From: an uncultured Leptospiraceae bacterium
GTDB taxonomy: Bacteria; Spirochaetota; Leptospiria; Leptospirales; Leptospiraceae
DNA length: 6,791 nucleotides
NCBI GenBank assembly: GCA_937924465.1
Contig: CALDSP010000196.1
Location: 1 to 6,791 of the forward strand
Direction: 5' to 3'
In this document: in pieces, positions 1-5,152 of the stretch
Layout: each line of letters opens with the position of its first letter
Numbering within the stretch: the first letter of the stretch is position 1
Position numbers and translations under genes: made by a program
The notes under the pieces: generated by a model
What the model saw: only the letters and a program-made list of their open reading frames with translations
What the model was told of the DNA's origin: nothing
Databases searched by the model: none

Positions 1-131
1 CATTCGGTGGAACCTCTCTTTTAATTATGGTAGGGGTTGCTATGGATACCTTGAAGCAAGTAGAGGCTCAACTTGTTATGAGAAATCATGATCCATTTAT
101 GAAAAAACAAAGAATTCGAGGTAGGGGATGA
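1..131 (+). CDS. secY: SecY preprotein translocase subunit, C-terminal end (5' partial)
   Basis: The last 42 codons of secY are visible, in frame from position 3 to a TGA at 129-131. SecY is the channel-forming integral membrane subunit of the Sec translocase, which exports proteins across the inner membrane. The visible part is the end of the last transmembrane helix (FGGTSLLIMVGVAMDT) followed by the cytosolic tail with the family pattern Q-x-E-x-Q-L-x-M-R-N and a basic end (KKQRIRGRG). The C-terminal tail of SecY is known to contact SecA and the ribosome. Its stop overlaps the adk start as ATGA, which suggests translational coupling. Finding it directly before adk is the usual bacterial spc-operon order. 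The rest of the gene lies left of the window. Confidence 0.95.
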   Translation, partial: FGGTSLLIMVGVAMDTLKQVEAQLVMRNHDPFMKKQRIRGRG

Positions 132-691
132 AAAGACTCATTTTTATGGGGCCACCAGGTGCAGGAAAAGGAACACAAGCGAAAATAATTTGTGACGATT
201 TAAAAATACCTCAAATTTCCACAGGAGAGATACTTAGAGCCTCTATCCAAGCAGGAAAGGAACTAGGTTTGAAAGCGAAGAAGTATATGGATGCAGGAGA
301 TCTTGTTCCCGATGAGGTTGTAATTGGCATTATTCGTGAAAGAATAGTAGAACCAGACTGCAAAAATGGGTTCTTGTTAGATGGGTTTCCAAGGACAATT
401 GAGCAAGCCAAAGCATTGGATGAAATGCTTAAAGAGTTAAATCGCAATCTTGATGTTGTTCTGAATTTATCGGTTCCTGAAGACGAACTTCTTAAAAGAC
501 TCTTGGAAAGAGCCAAAATAGAAGGACGTTCTGATGATAATGAAGAAACTATTAAAAACCGTCTAAATAATTATAACCAAAAAACTTTTCCTTTAATTCA
601 ATATTACCGAGAAAAGGGATTATTAAAAGAAATCAATGGAGTGGGAAGTATAGAGCAAATTGCTGCTTTAATAAGAGAGGGCTTAAAATAA
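128..691 (+). CDS. adk: Adenylate kinase, short-LID type
   Basis: Adenylate kinase reversibly converts ATP + AMP to 2 ADP in the cytosol and balances adenine nucleotides. The 187-residue protein has the P-loop GPPGAGKGT at residues 8-16, the AMP-binding segment ISTGEILR at 30-37, and the DGFPRTIEQA signature at 85-94 with its AMP-contacting arginine. The LID region at about 125-141 (ERAKIEGRSDDNEET) is the short form: it lacks the roughly 27-residue insert and four-cysteine zinc site found in many Gram-positive enzymes. R128, R134 and the DD pair at 136-137 are the expected catalytic LID residues. The start at 128 is supported by GAGG at 118-121, 6 nt upstream, and by the ATGA overlap with secY. 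infA follows after one nucleotide. There is no map gene between them, unlike many Firmicutes. Confidence 0.97.
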   Translation: MKRLIFMGPPGAGKGTQAKIICDDLKIPQISTGEILRASIQAGKELGLKAKKYMDAGDLVPDEVVIGIIRERIVEPDCKNGFLLDGFPRTIEQAKALDEMLKELNRNLDVVLNLSVPEDELLKRLLERAKIEGRSDDNEETIKNRLNNYNQKTFPLIQYYREKGLLKEINGVGSIEQIAALIREGLK

Positions 692-692
692 T

Positions 693-911
693 ATGGCAAA
701 AGAAGAAGCAATCGTGGTAGATGGAACCGTACTTGAGCCTTTACCAAATGCTATGTTTCGAGTGGAACTTGAAAACGGGCATAAAATTTTGGCTCATATC
801 TCTGGAAAAATGAGAATGCATTATATTCGCATATTACCCGGAGATAAAGTAACTGTGGAATTATCCCCTTATGATTTAACAAAGGGAAGAATTACATATC
901 GTAAAAAGTAG
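693..911 (+). CDS. infA: Translation initiation factor IF-1
   Basis: IF-1 binds the A site of the 30S subunit during initiation and cooperates with IF-2 and IF-3 to place the initiator tRNA. The 72-residue length is exactly that of the family. The protein is a single OB fold of the S1 type with the hallmark blocks GTVLEPLPNAMFRVELENGH (residues 11-30), AHISGKMR (34-41), YIRILPGDKVTVELSPYDL (44-62) and a basic C-terminus (GRITYRKK). One nucleotide separates it from the adk stop. An AGAGAGG stretch at 674-680, inside the end of adk, is the likely ribosome binding site. rpmJ follows after 9 nt. The placement between adk and rpmJ is standard for bacteria. No anomalies seen. Confidence 0.97.
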   Translation: MAKEEAIVVDGTVLEPLPNAMFRVELENGHKILAHISGKMRMHYIRILPGDKVTVELSPYDLTKGRITYRKK

Positions 912-920
912 GATATTACA

Positions 921-1034
921 ATGAAAGTAAGAGCATCAGTTAAAAAAATTTGTAGTAACTGTAAAGTCATTCGACGCAGAAATGTAATTCGAGTGATTTG
1001 TACAAACCCAAAACATAAACAGAGGCAGAGATAA
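921..1034 (+). CDS. rpmJ: 50S ribosomal protein bL36, zinc-binding form
   Basis: This 37-codon gene encodes bL36, the smallest protein of the large subunit, which binds 23S rRNA near the peptidyl-transferase region. The translation starts MKVRASVKKICSNCK and ends KHKQRQR, with the zinc ribbon ligands C11, C14, C27 and H32 all present. It is therefore the C+ (zinc-bound) paralogue, not the zinc-independent form used under zinc starvation. The length is typical of the family. AGG at 910-912, overlapping the infA stop, sits 8 nt before the ATG. Its TAA stop directly abuts the rpsM ATG with no spacer, so the two are probably translated in a coupled way. The infA-rpmJ-rpsM order is very widespread in bacteria. 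Confidence 0.96.
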   Translation: MKVRASVKKICSNCKVIRRRNVIRVICTNPKHKQRQR

Positions 1035-1415
1035 ATGGCAAGATTTGCTGGAGTTGATTTACCAAAAGAAAAAAGAATTGTTGTAGGGCTTACCTACATT
1101 TTTGGAATAGGTCGTTCTTCTTCTGAAAAAATTTTGAAAAAAGCAGGAGTAAGCGAGCAAGTGCGTGTAAAAGATCTTACGGAAGAGCAAGAAACAGCTA
1201 TTCGTAAGGTATTGGAAGAAGGCTATGTTGTGGAAGGAGATCTTCGTTCAGAAATCCAATTAAACATTAAGCGTTTGATGGACATAGGATGTTATAGAGG
1301 TTTAAGACACAGAAAAGGTCTTCCTGTTCGCGGACAACGAACAAAAACAAATGCTCGAACACGCAAGGGTGGAAAGAAAACCGTTGCAAACAAAAAGAAA
1401 GCTCCGGCTAAATAA
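1035..1415 (+). CDS. rpsM: 30S ribosomal protein uS13
   Basis: uS13 sits in the head of the small subunit, makes intersubunit bridges to 23S rRNA and uL5, and its C-terminal tail reaches the P-site tRNA. The 126-residue protein begins MARFAGVDLP, has the helix-hairpin segment LTYIFGIGRSSS at 19-30, and carries the family signature in the block from G85 to G113, including GCYRGLRHRKGLPVRGQRT and TNARTRKG. The lysine-rich C-terminal tail (113-126) is typical. AGAGG at 1021-1025, inside rpmJ, is 9 nt before the ATG. In E. coli the alpha operon starts at this gene with a long leader pseudoknot bound by uS4. Here rpmJ ends directly against the start codon, so no such leader exists at this position. 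Confidence 0.97.
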   Translation: MARFAGVDLPKEKRIVVGLTYIFGIGRSSSEKILKKAGVSEQVRVKDLTEEQETAIRKVLEEGYVVEGDLRSEIQLNIKRLMDIGCYRGLRHRKGLPVRGQRTKTNARTRKGGKKTVANKKKAPAK

Positions 1416-1426
1416 TAGGGGGAAGT

Positions 1427-1831
1427 ATGGCAGAAAAAAAGGATAAATCAGCTAAAAAAGTAAAAAAACGAGAAAAGAAAAATGTGCCCAAAGGCAAGGT
1501 TTACATTCAAGCCTCTTTTAACAATACTATAGTTACAATCACCGACATGGCAGGAAATGTAATTGCTTGGTCTTCTTCTGGACTTATGAGCTTTAAAGGT
1601 TCTAAGAAGTCCACTCCTTATGCTGCGCAAGTAGCAGCAGCGAATGCCGCAGAAAAAGCTATGGAGATTGCCGGACTAAGAGAGGTAGATGTAATGGTTT
1701 CTGGTCCCGGAATTGGGCGAGAGTCTGCTATTCGTTCTTTAGCAGCAAAAGGTTTAGCAATTAAAATGATCAAAGATATTACACCCCTTCCACACAACGG
1801 GTGTAGACCAAGAAAACGAAGGAGAGTTTAA
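1427..1831 (+). CDS. rpsK: 30S ribosomal protein uS11
   Basis: uS11 lies on the platform of the 30S subunit, next to the Shine-Dalgarno helix and the E-site codon. The 134-residue protein has a highly basic N-terminal extension (residues 1-21, nearly all Lys/Arg/Glu), then the conserved start IQASFNNTIVTITD at 27-40, SSSGLMSFKGSKKSTPYAAQ at 49-68, GPGIGRESAIRSL at 93-105 and the end HNGCRPRKRRRV. N124-G125 matches the Asn-Gly pair that becomes isoaspartate in E. coli uS11. The binding site is a strong GGGGGA at 1418-1423, 3 nt before the ATG when counted from its end, so spacing is short but usable. It follows rpsM by 11 nt and precedes rpsD by 6 nt, as in the standard alpha operon. Confidence 0.97.
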   Translation: MAEKKDKSAKKVKKREKKNVPKGKVYIQASFNNTIVTITDMAGNVIAWSSSGLMSFKGSKKSTPYAAQVAAANAAEKAMEIAGLREVDVMVSGPGIGRESAIRSLAAKGLAIKMIKDITPLPHNGCRPRKRRRV

Positions 1832-1837
1832 GAATCA

Positions 1838-2470
1838 ATGGCAAGATATACTGGTCCTGTTTGTAGATTATGTAGACGAGAGGGTTTAAAATTATTTTTA
1901 AAAGGGACACGCTGTTTTAATAAGGAAAAATGCAGTTTTGAAGATAGAAAAAACCCTCCAGGTCTGACTCCCAAACGTAAAGGGAAAATTTCTGAATACT
2001 CTATGCAACTCCGTGAAAAACAGAAGGTTAAAAGAATATACGGAATCATGGAAAAGCAGTTTAGAGCATATTTCAATGAGGCTCACCACCATGAAGGAAT
2101 CACCGGAGAAAATCTATTGCAACTTTTGGAACGTAGATTAGATAATGTTGTCTATCGTTTGGGCTTTGCAAGTTCAAGAAGTCAATCTAAAAATTTTATT
2201 GTTCATGGACATATAAAAGTAAATGGACACAGAGTTGACATTCCTTCTTACCAAATTCAAGTAGGGGATGTAATTAGTTTTCGAGATAAATTTGCGAAGT
2301 CTCCTATTTTAGAACAAAACGTGAATTTTGCAAAGTCTATCAATCGACATCCTGATTGGTTATCTCCTGATTACACAGCTATGAAAGGAGAAGTTTTGGC
2401 ATTGCCTAAGAGAGAGCACATTGACATGCCAATTAAAGAGCATGTTATAGTAGAGTTATATTCTAAATAA
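1838..2470 (+). CDS. rpsD: 30S ribosomal protein uS4, zinc-binding form
   Basis: uS4 is a primary 16S rRNA-binding protein that nucleates assembly of the 30S body and helps form the mRNA entry site. In E. coli it is also the repressor of the alpha operon. The 210-residue protein has an N-terminal zinc site with C9, C12, C26 and C32 (CRLC, then GTRCFNKEKC), so it is the C+ form. The S4 RNA-binding domain spans about 98-160, with RLDNVVYRLGFASSRSQ followed by VHGHIKVNGHRVDIPS. The C-terminal segment IKEHVIVELYSK is typical. GGAG at 1821-1824, within the end of rpsK, is the likely ribosome binding site at a slightly long 13-nt spacing. The gene lies between rpsK and rpoA, as expected. Confidence 0.97.
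   Translation: MARYTGPVCRLCRREGLKLFLKGTRCFNKEKCSFEDRKNPPGLTPKRKGKISEYSMQLREKQKVKRIYGIMEKQFRAYFNEAHHHEGITGENLLQLLERRLDNVVYRLGFASSRSQSKNFIVHGHIKVNGHRVDIPSYQIQVGDVISFRDKFAKSPILEQNVNFAKSINRHPDWLSPDYTAMKGEVLALPKREHIDMPIKEHVIVELYSK
2421..2451 (+). promoter_or_regulatory. Possible internal sigma70-type promoter before rpoA
   Basis: A perfect TTGACA lies at 2421-2426 and TATAGT (five of six matches to TATAAT) at 2446-2451, separated by 19 nt. It is inside the 3' end of rpsD, about 40 nt before the rpoA start, so transcripts would carry a short leader containing the rpoA Shine-Dalgarno. The 19-nt spacer is longer than the optimal 17, and the bases also encode conserved uS4 residues, so chance is a serious alternative. 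Confidence 0.25.
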
Positions 2471-2477
2471 TTACTTT

Positions 2478-2483
2478 GGAAGG
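2478..2483 (+). promoter_or_regulatory. Ribosome binding site fixing the TTG start of rpoA
   Basis: GGAAGG at 2478-2483 lies 8 nt before TTG at 2492. There is no in-frame ATG or GTG giving a plausible N-terminus, and an in-frame stop (the rpsD TAA at 2468-2470) lies just upstream. This strong site at ideal spacing is the main reason for choosing TTG. Confidence 0.85.
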
Positions 2484-2491
2484 TAAGAGCA

Positions 2492-3469
2492 TTGCAAGTA
2501 AGAAATTTATTAAAAGGATTCAAACGTCCTAAAAAAATTGAATATCATCCCGAGGTGAGTACTCCAAACTATGGGAAGTTTGTGGCAGAGCCTTTTGAAA
2601 GAGGATTTGCTACTACTTTAGGGAACGCTTTGCGACGAACTCTCATGTCTTCAATAGAGGGCTCTGCAATCTCTGCAATTCGAGTGGAAGGTGTTGCTCA
2701 TGAGTTTTCTTACATTCCGGGTGTTTTGGAAGACTTGCCAAAAATTATTTTAAATCTCAAGCAAGTCCGTATTAAATACGAACCAGAAGATCGAGATTTA
2801 AATAAAATCATTCATCTTGAGTTAAAGGGACCGGGAATATTTCGAGCTGGGGATCTAGCAGTAGATTCTTCCATTGAAATAGTAAATCCTGACTTAGTAA
2901 TTGCGACTCTAAATGAAGATGCAAACGTAGTTATGGATTTAGAAATTCAAAGAGGAAGAGGCTACCTTCCAGCCGATGAGAAAAAGAGAGATATTGAAGT
3001 CTTAGGAACAATTCCTATTGATTCTCTTTATTCACCTGTAAGCAAAGTAATTTTTGAAGTTTCGGAGACTCGTGTCGCCCAACGTTCCGATTTTGAAAAA
3101 TTGACTTTAGAAATTTGGACAGATGGCTCCATTTCTCCTGAAGATGCTCTTGCTCAAGCAGCAAAAATTTTAAAAGAGCATTTGACTATTTTCATTAATT
3201 TTGAAGAAGAGGTAGAGGAAGAAGTTGACGAACTAGATGAGAGCGATCAAAAACTCAAGCAGTCTCTTGCAAGACATGTAGAAGAGTTAGAGCTTTCTGT
3301 TCGTACCTTGAATGTTCTAAGAAGTTTAGAGATTGATTTTATTGGAGACTTAGTGAAACGTAACGAAGACGAACTCACCAAGTCTAGACATTACAGCGAA
3401 CAATGTTTAAATGAGCTTCGCACAAAACTTGCCAATATAGGCTTATCTTTTGGAATGAGGGATTTTTGA
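2492..3469 (+). CDS. rpoA: DNA-directed RNA polymerase subunit alpha
   Basis: The alpha subunit dimerises to nucleate RNA polymerase assembly. Its C-terminal domain binds UP elements and activators. The N-terminal domain covers residues 1 to about 235, with the dimerisation block PFERGFATTLGNALRRTLMSS at 34-54 and the beta/beta'-contact region EIQRGRGYLPA at 151-161. A strongly acidic linker (about 237-252) leads to a C-terminal domain at about 256-325. Relative to E. coli, the UP-element residues R265 and N268 are kept (here R271, N274), but G296, K298 and S299 are replaced by S302, Q304 and C305. The protein ends at GMRDF, without the tail seen in E. coli. The start is TTG, rare for a gene this highly expressed; it is supported by GGAAGG 8 nt upstream and the conserved NLLKGFKRP that follows. 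rplQ begins one nucleotide after the stop. Confidence 0.97.
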   Translation: MQVRNLLKGFKRPKKIEYHPEVSTPNYGKFVAEPFERGFATTLGNALRRTLMSSIEGSAISAIRVEGVAHEFSYIPGVLEDLPKIILNLKQVRIKYEPEDRDLNKIIHLELKGPGIFRAGDLAVDSSIEIVNPDLVIATLNEDANVVMDLEIQRGRGYLPADEKKRDIEVLGTIPIDSLYSPVSKVIFEVSETRVAQRSDFEKLTLEIWTDGSISPEDALAQAAKILKEHLTIFINFEEEVEEEVDELDESDQKLKQSLARHVEELELSVRTLNVLRSLEIDFIGDLVKRNEDELTKSRHYSEQCLNELRTKLANIGLSFGMRDF

Positions 3470-3470
3470 A

Positions 3471-3989
3471 ATGAATAAACGAAACAAAGTAAGTAAACTA
3501 AATCGAGATTATCAACACAGAAAGGCATTGTTGAACAATATGGCTACTAGCCTTTTTGATCATGAAAGAATTGAATCTACCGTTGCAAAATTGAAAGCGG
3601 TTCGTTCTTATGCAGAAAAAATTATTACTCGCGCAAAAAGAAACCTTGATTTAGATTTGAGTAATAAAGACCAAAAGGCCCAAGCACTTCATAATCGCCG
3701 TGAGATCATGAAAAAAATTAAAAATGAAGTAGTTGTGCGAAAGCTACTTGAAGATATTGCACCTCGTTTTAAAGATATAAACGGTGGTTACACTAGAATT
3801 TTGCGTCTTGTAAATCGAACATCCGATAATTCAGAGATGGGAATTCTTGAGCTAACTGTAAGAAAAACAAGAGAAGAGTTAAAAGTAAATAGAATCCAAA
3901 TTGCAAAACAACGAGAAGAACTAAGAAAAACTCGTAAAAAAGAACTCCGTAATAAAAGAGAGCAAGCTAAGTCAAACAAAGCCGCTTAA
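3471..3989 (+). CDS. rplQ: 50S ribosomal protein bL17 with a charged C-terminal extension
   Basis: bL17 is a bacterial large-subunit protein near the exit-tunnel side of the ribosome. The conserved core is residues 1 to about 129: KLNRDYQHRKALLNNMATSL at 9-28, an internal helical region, then LLEDIAPRFKDINGGYTRIL at 92-111 and DNSEMGILEL at 119-128. Compared with the roughly 116-130 residues usual for the family, this 172-residue protein carries a tail of about 43 residues (130-172), almost entirely Lys, Arg, Glu and Gln, expected to be helical or disordered. GAGGG at 3457-3461 sits 9 nt before the ATG. It is the last gene of the operon, followed by a terminator hairpin. The core assignment is firm. 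A role for the tail is unknown, although rRNA contact is plausible. Confidence 0.95.
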   Translation: MNKRNKVSKLNRDYQHRKALLNNMATSLFDHERIESTVAKLKAVRSYAEKIITRAKRNLDLDLSNKDQKAQALHNRREIMKKIKNEVVVRKLLEDIAPRFKDINGGYTRILRLVNRTSDNSEMGILELTVRKTREELKVNRIQIAKQREELRKTRKKELRNKREQAKSNKAA

Positions 3990-3996
3990 AAGAAAT

Positions 3997-4019
3997 GAGG
4001 CTATTTTTAGCCTCTTTTT
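3997..4019 (+). terminator. Rho-independent terminator after rplQ, possibly bidirectional
   Basis: GAGGCTA (3997-4003) pairs perfectly with TAGCCTC (4008-4014) around a TTTT loop, giving a 7-bp stem followed by TTTTT at 4015-4019. It begins 7 nt after the rplQ stop. On the minus strand the same stem is followed by ATTTCTTTTA and begins 13 nt after the stop of the converging gene, so it could end both transcripts, more weakly in that direction. Confidence 0.85.
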
Positions 4020-4027
4020 CCTAATGC

Positions 4028-5152
4028 TTAAAACTTAAAGTTGAACTTTAAATGAAATGAACTATTGTTTTCTTGATTGAAAAGACTCAATTCAATCATT
4101 GGCTTTGTAAAATTAAAACTTAAATTCTCTTTTTTCTCAATAACAAAAGCATCAACCAATTGAGTAATGTATACTCCAGCCATTAAAAACAATATAAGAT
4201 TGACCCTTTGAGATTGTTGGTTGACAAGTTCAGATTGCCTATTCATTTCATTGAGTCCATATAAGGCAGCAATTCTTCTAGAATTATTCGATAAATTAGG
4301 CATTACGAAAGCAGTTCCTAAATTTCTTATTGTGTCAGATTCAAATTTTTTTTGAGTTGGAGTTTTGTTTCCAGGAATAAGAGTAAACTCATTGAAATAA
4401 AGATAAAGAATACTCAAAGTAACAAAAGAACCAAAATACAATTTTCCTCTAAAATCATACGCCTTGTTTTCAAATACATTTCCAGCATAATACTCTCCCC
4501 ACCCAGAGAGAATAGCAGAGCGTTTTACAATTTCCCACTTTTTTACTTCAAAAACTTTGGGTTCTCTTTTTGGAATTGGTTGTTGCCCAACGTCCTTTTT
4601 TGTAATGAGGTTAGGATAAGTTCGAGATTTTTTAGGATTTTCTAAAATTAAATCATACTCTCCTTCAGGGATTTCAGGGTTTATGACTAAGGTTGCTGTA
4701 TTGGAATTTTGAACTTTAGTTTTTTCTTGAATATAAATTTTTTCATCTTTTTTGAGTTTCACCTGCATGTTAGGATGAAAATTTTTTCCTTCCAGTAAAA
4801 TTTCTTTTGTGTCTTTGGAAATAAAAATTTTTTCTTGATTTGTAAGTTCGGGTGGAAGAATAAGAGAAATCTTAAAAGTTTCCCAATCAGATTCACTTTC
4901 AATTTCATCTAACTTATTTATAACATAAATTTTTTTTTCATATTCTCCAAGTTCTAGTTGTACTTCTTGGAAGTTTGTGAAAATCTCTTTTTTAAAAACA
5001 GTTTGTTTTTGAGAGTTTCGAATTTCTAAAATATATTTTTCTGCTGTAAGGACTTTTTCCCATCTTAAAGTAATTTTTCTTTTTTCATTACTCAAAATAG
5101 GAAAGGCAAGTAAAAATATTATTAAAGATAATAAATTTAAAAATACTTTCAT
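4028..5152 (-). CDS. Exported protein: Fn3-like repeat, IPT/TIG-like domain, DUF5683-like C-terminus
   Basis: The function of this 374-residue protein is unknown to me. It starts with a signal peptide (about residues 1-21, MKVFLNLLSL then a hydrophobic run; no lipobox cysteine). Residues 26-96 form a fibronectin-III-like unit (ITLRW, YILEIR, LGEYEKKI) matching the repeats of the upstream protein. Residues 100-175 look like an IPT/TIG fold (LLEGKNF at 119-125, IPEGEYDLILENP at 161-173). Residues 207-340 resemble DUF5683: RSAILSGWGEYYAGN at 211-225, a hydrophobic segment at 236-256, and a second one at 317-337 ending LVDAFV. The end, HLKFNFKF, looks like an amphipathic strand with a terminal Phe. 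The ATG overlaps the upstream stop as ATGA, and AAGGAAG at 5163-5169 sits 10 nt away. Envelope location is inferred. Domain names are from pattern recognition only. Confidence 0.85.
   Translation of the reverse strand: MKVFLNLLSLIIFLLAFPILSNEKRKITLRWEKVLTAEKYILEIRNSQKQTVFKKEIFTNFQEVQLELGEYEKKIYVINKLDEIESESDWETFKISLILPPELTNQEKIFISKDTKEILLEGKNFHPNMQVKLKKDEKIYIQEKTKVQNSNTATLVINPEIPEGEYDLILENPKKSRTYPNLITKKDVGQQPIPKREPKVFEVKKWEIVKRSAILSGWGEYYAGNVFENKAYDFRGKLYFGSFVTLSILYLYFNEFTLIPGNKTPTQKKFESDTIRNLGTAFVMPNLSNNSRRIAALYGLNEMNRQSELVNQQSQRVNLILFLMAGVYITQLVDAFVIEKKENLSFNFTKPMIELSLFNQENNSSFHLKFNFKF
4865..5077 (-). repeat. Fn3-like repeat unit shared with the upstream protein (protein-level)
   Basis: Residues 26-96 of the downstream protein carry the same landmarks as the upstream repeats: a strand ending in Trp (ITLRW, 27-31), Y-x-LEI (40-44) and G-x-Y (69-71) before a basic strand. 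The leading L-x-P motif found in the other units is missing from this protein. A matching motif stands at the C-terminus of the upstream gene product. Confidence 0.6.

Noticed and set aside
211..516. Reading frame antisense to adk, and similar antisense frames over rpsK, rpsD, rplQ and the repeat genes
   Set aside because: They lie wholly within conserved genes, have no ribosome binding sites or recognisable domains, and their composition mirrors the opposite strand.
1435..1441. A-AAA-AAG slippery heptamer in the correct phase at codons 3-5 of rpsK
   Set aside because: It matches the canonical -1 frameshift heptamer, but the -1 frame meets TAA one codon later, it lies only a few codons after initiation, and no stimulatory structure is apparent. 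Lys codons in a basic N-terminus explain it.
1035..1854. ATGGCAAGAT shared by the starts of rpsM and rpsD, a possible DNA repeat
   Set aside because: Both proteins naturally begin MAR followed by an aromatic residue; the identity ends after about ten bases.
2235..2263. TTGACA inside rpsD as a promoter -35
   Set aside because: At 16-19 nt spacing there is no sequence close to TATAAT downstream, and it is deep within a conserved coding region.
4352..4645. Plus-strand frame antisense to the exported-protein gene
   Set aside because: The minus-strand frame has a signal peptide, recognisable domains and a coupled start, while this one is low-complexity Ser/Phe/Lys sequence with no family resemblance.
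5149..5152. A frameshift or assembly error splitting one gene into two at the ATGA overlap
   Set aside because: The downstream frame begins with a well-formed signal peptide and its own Shine-Dalgarno, so two genuine genes are more likely than a simple indel. Ancestral fission stays open and is listed as a finding.
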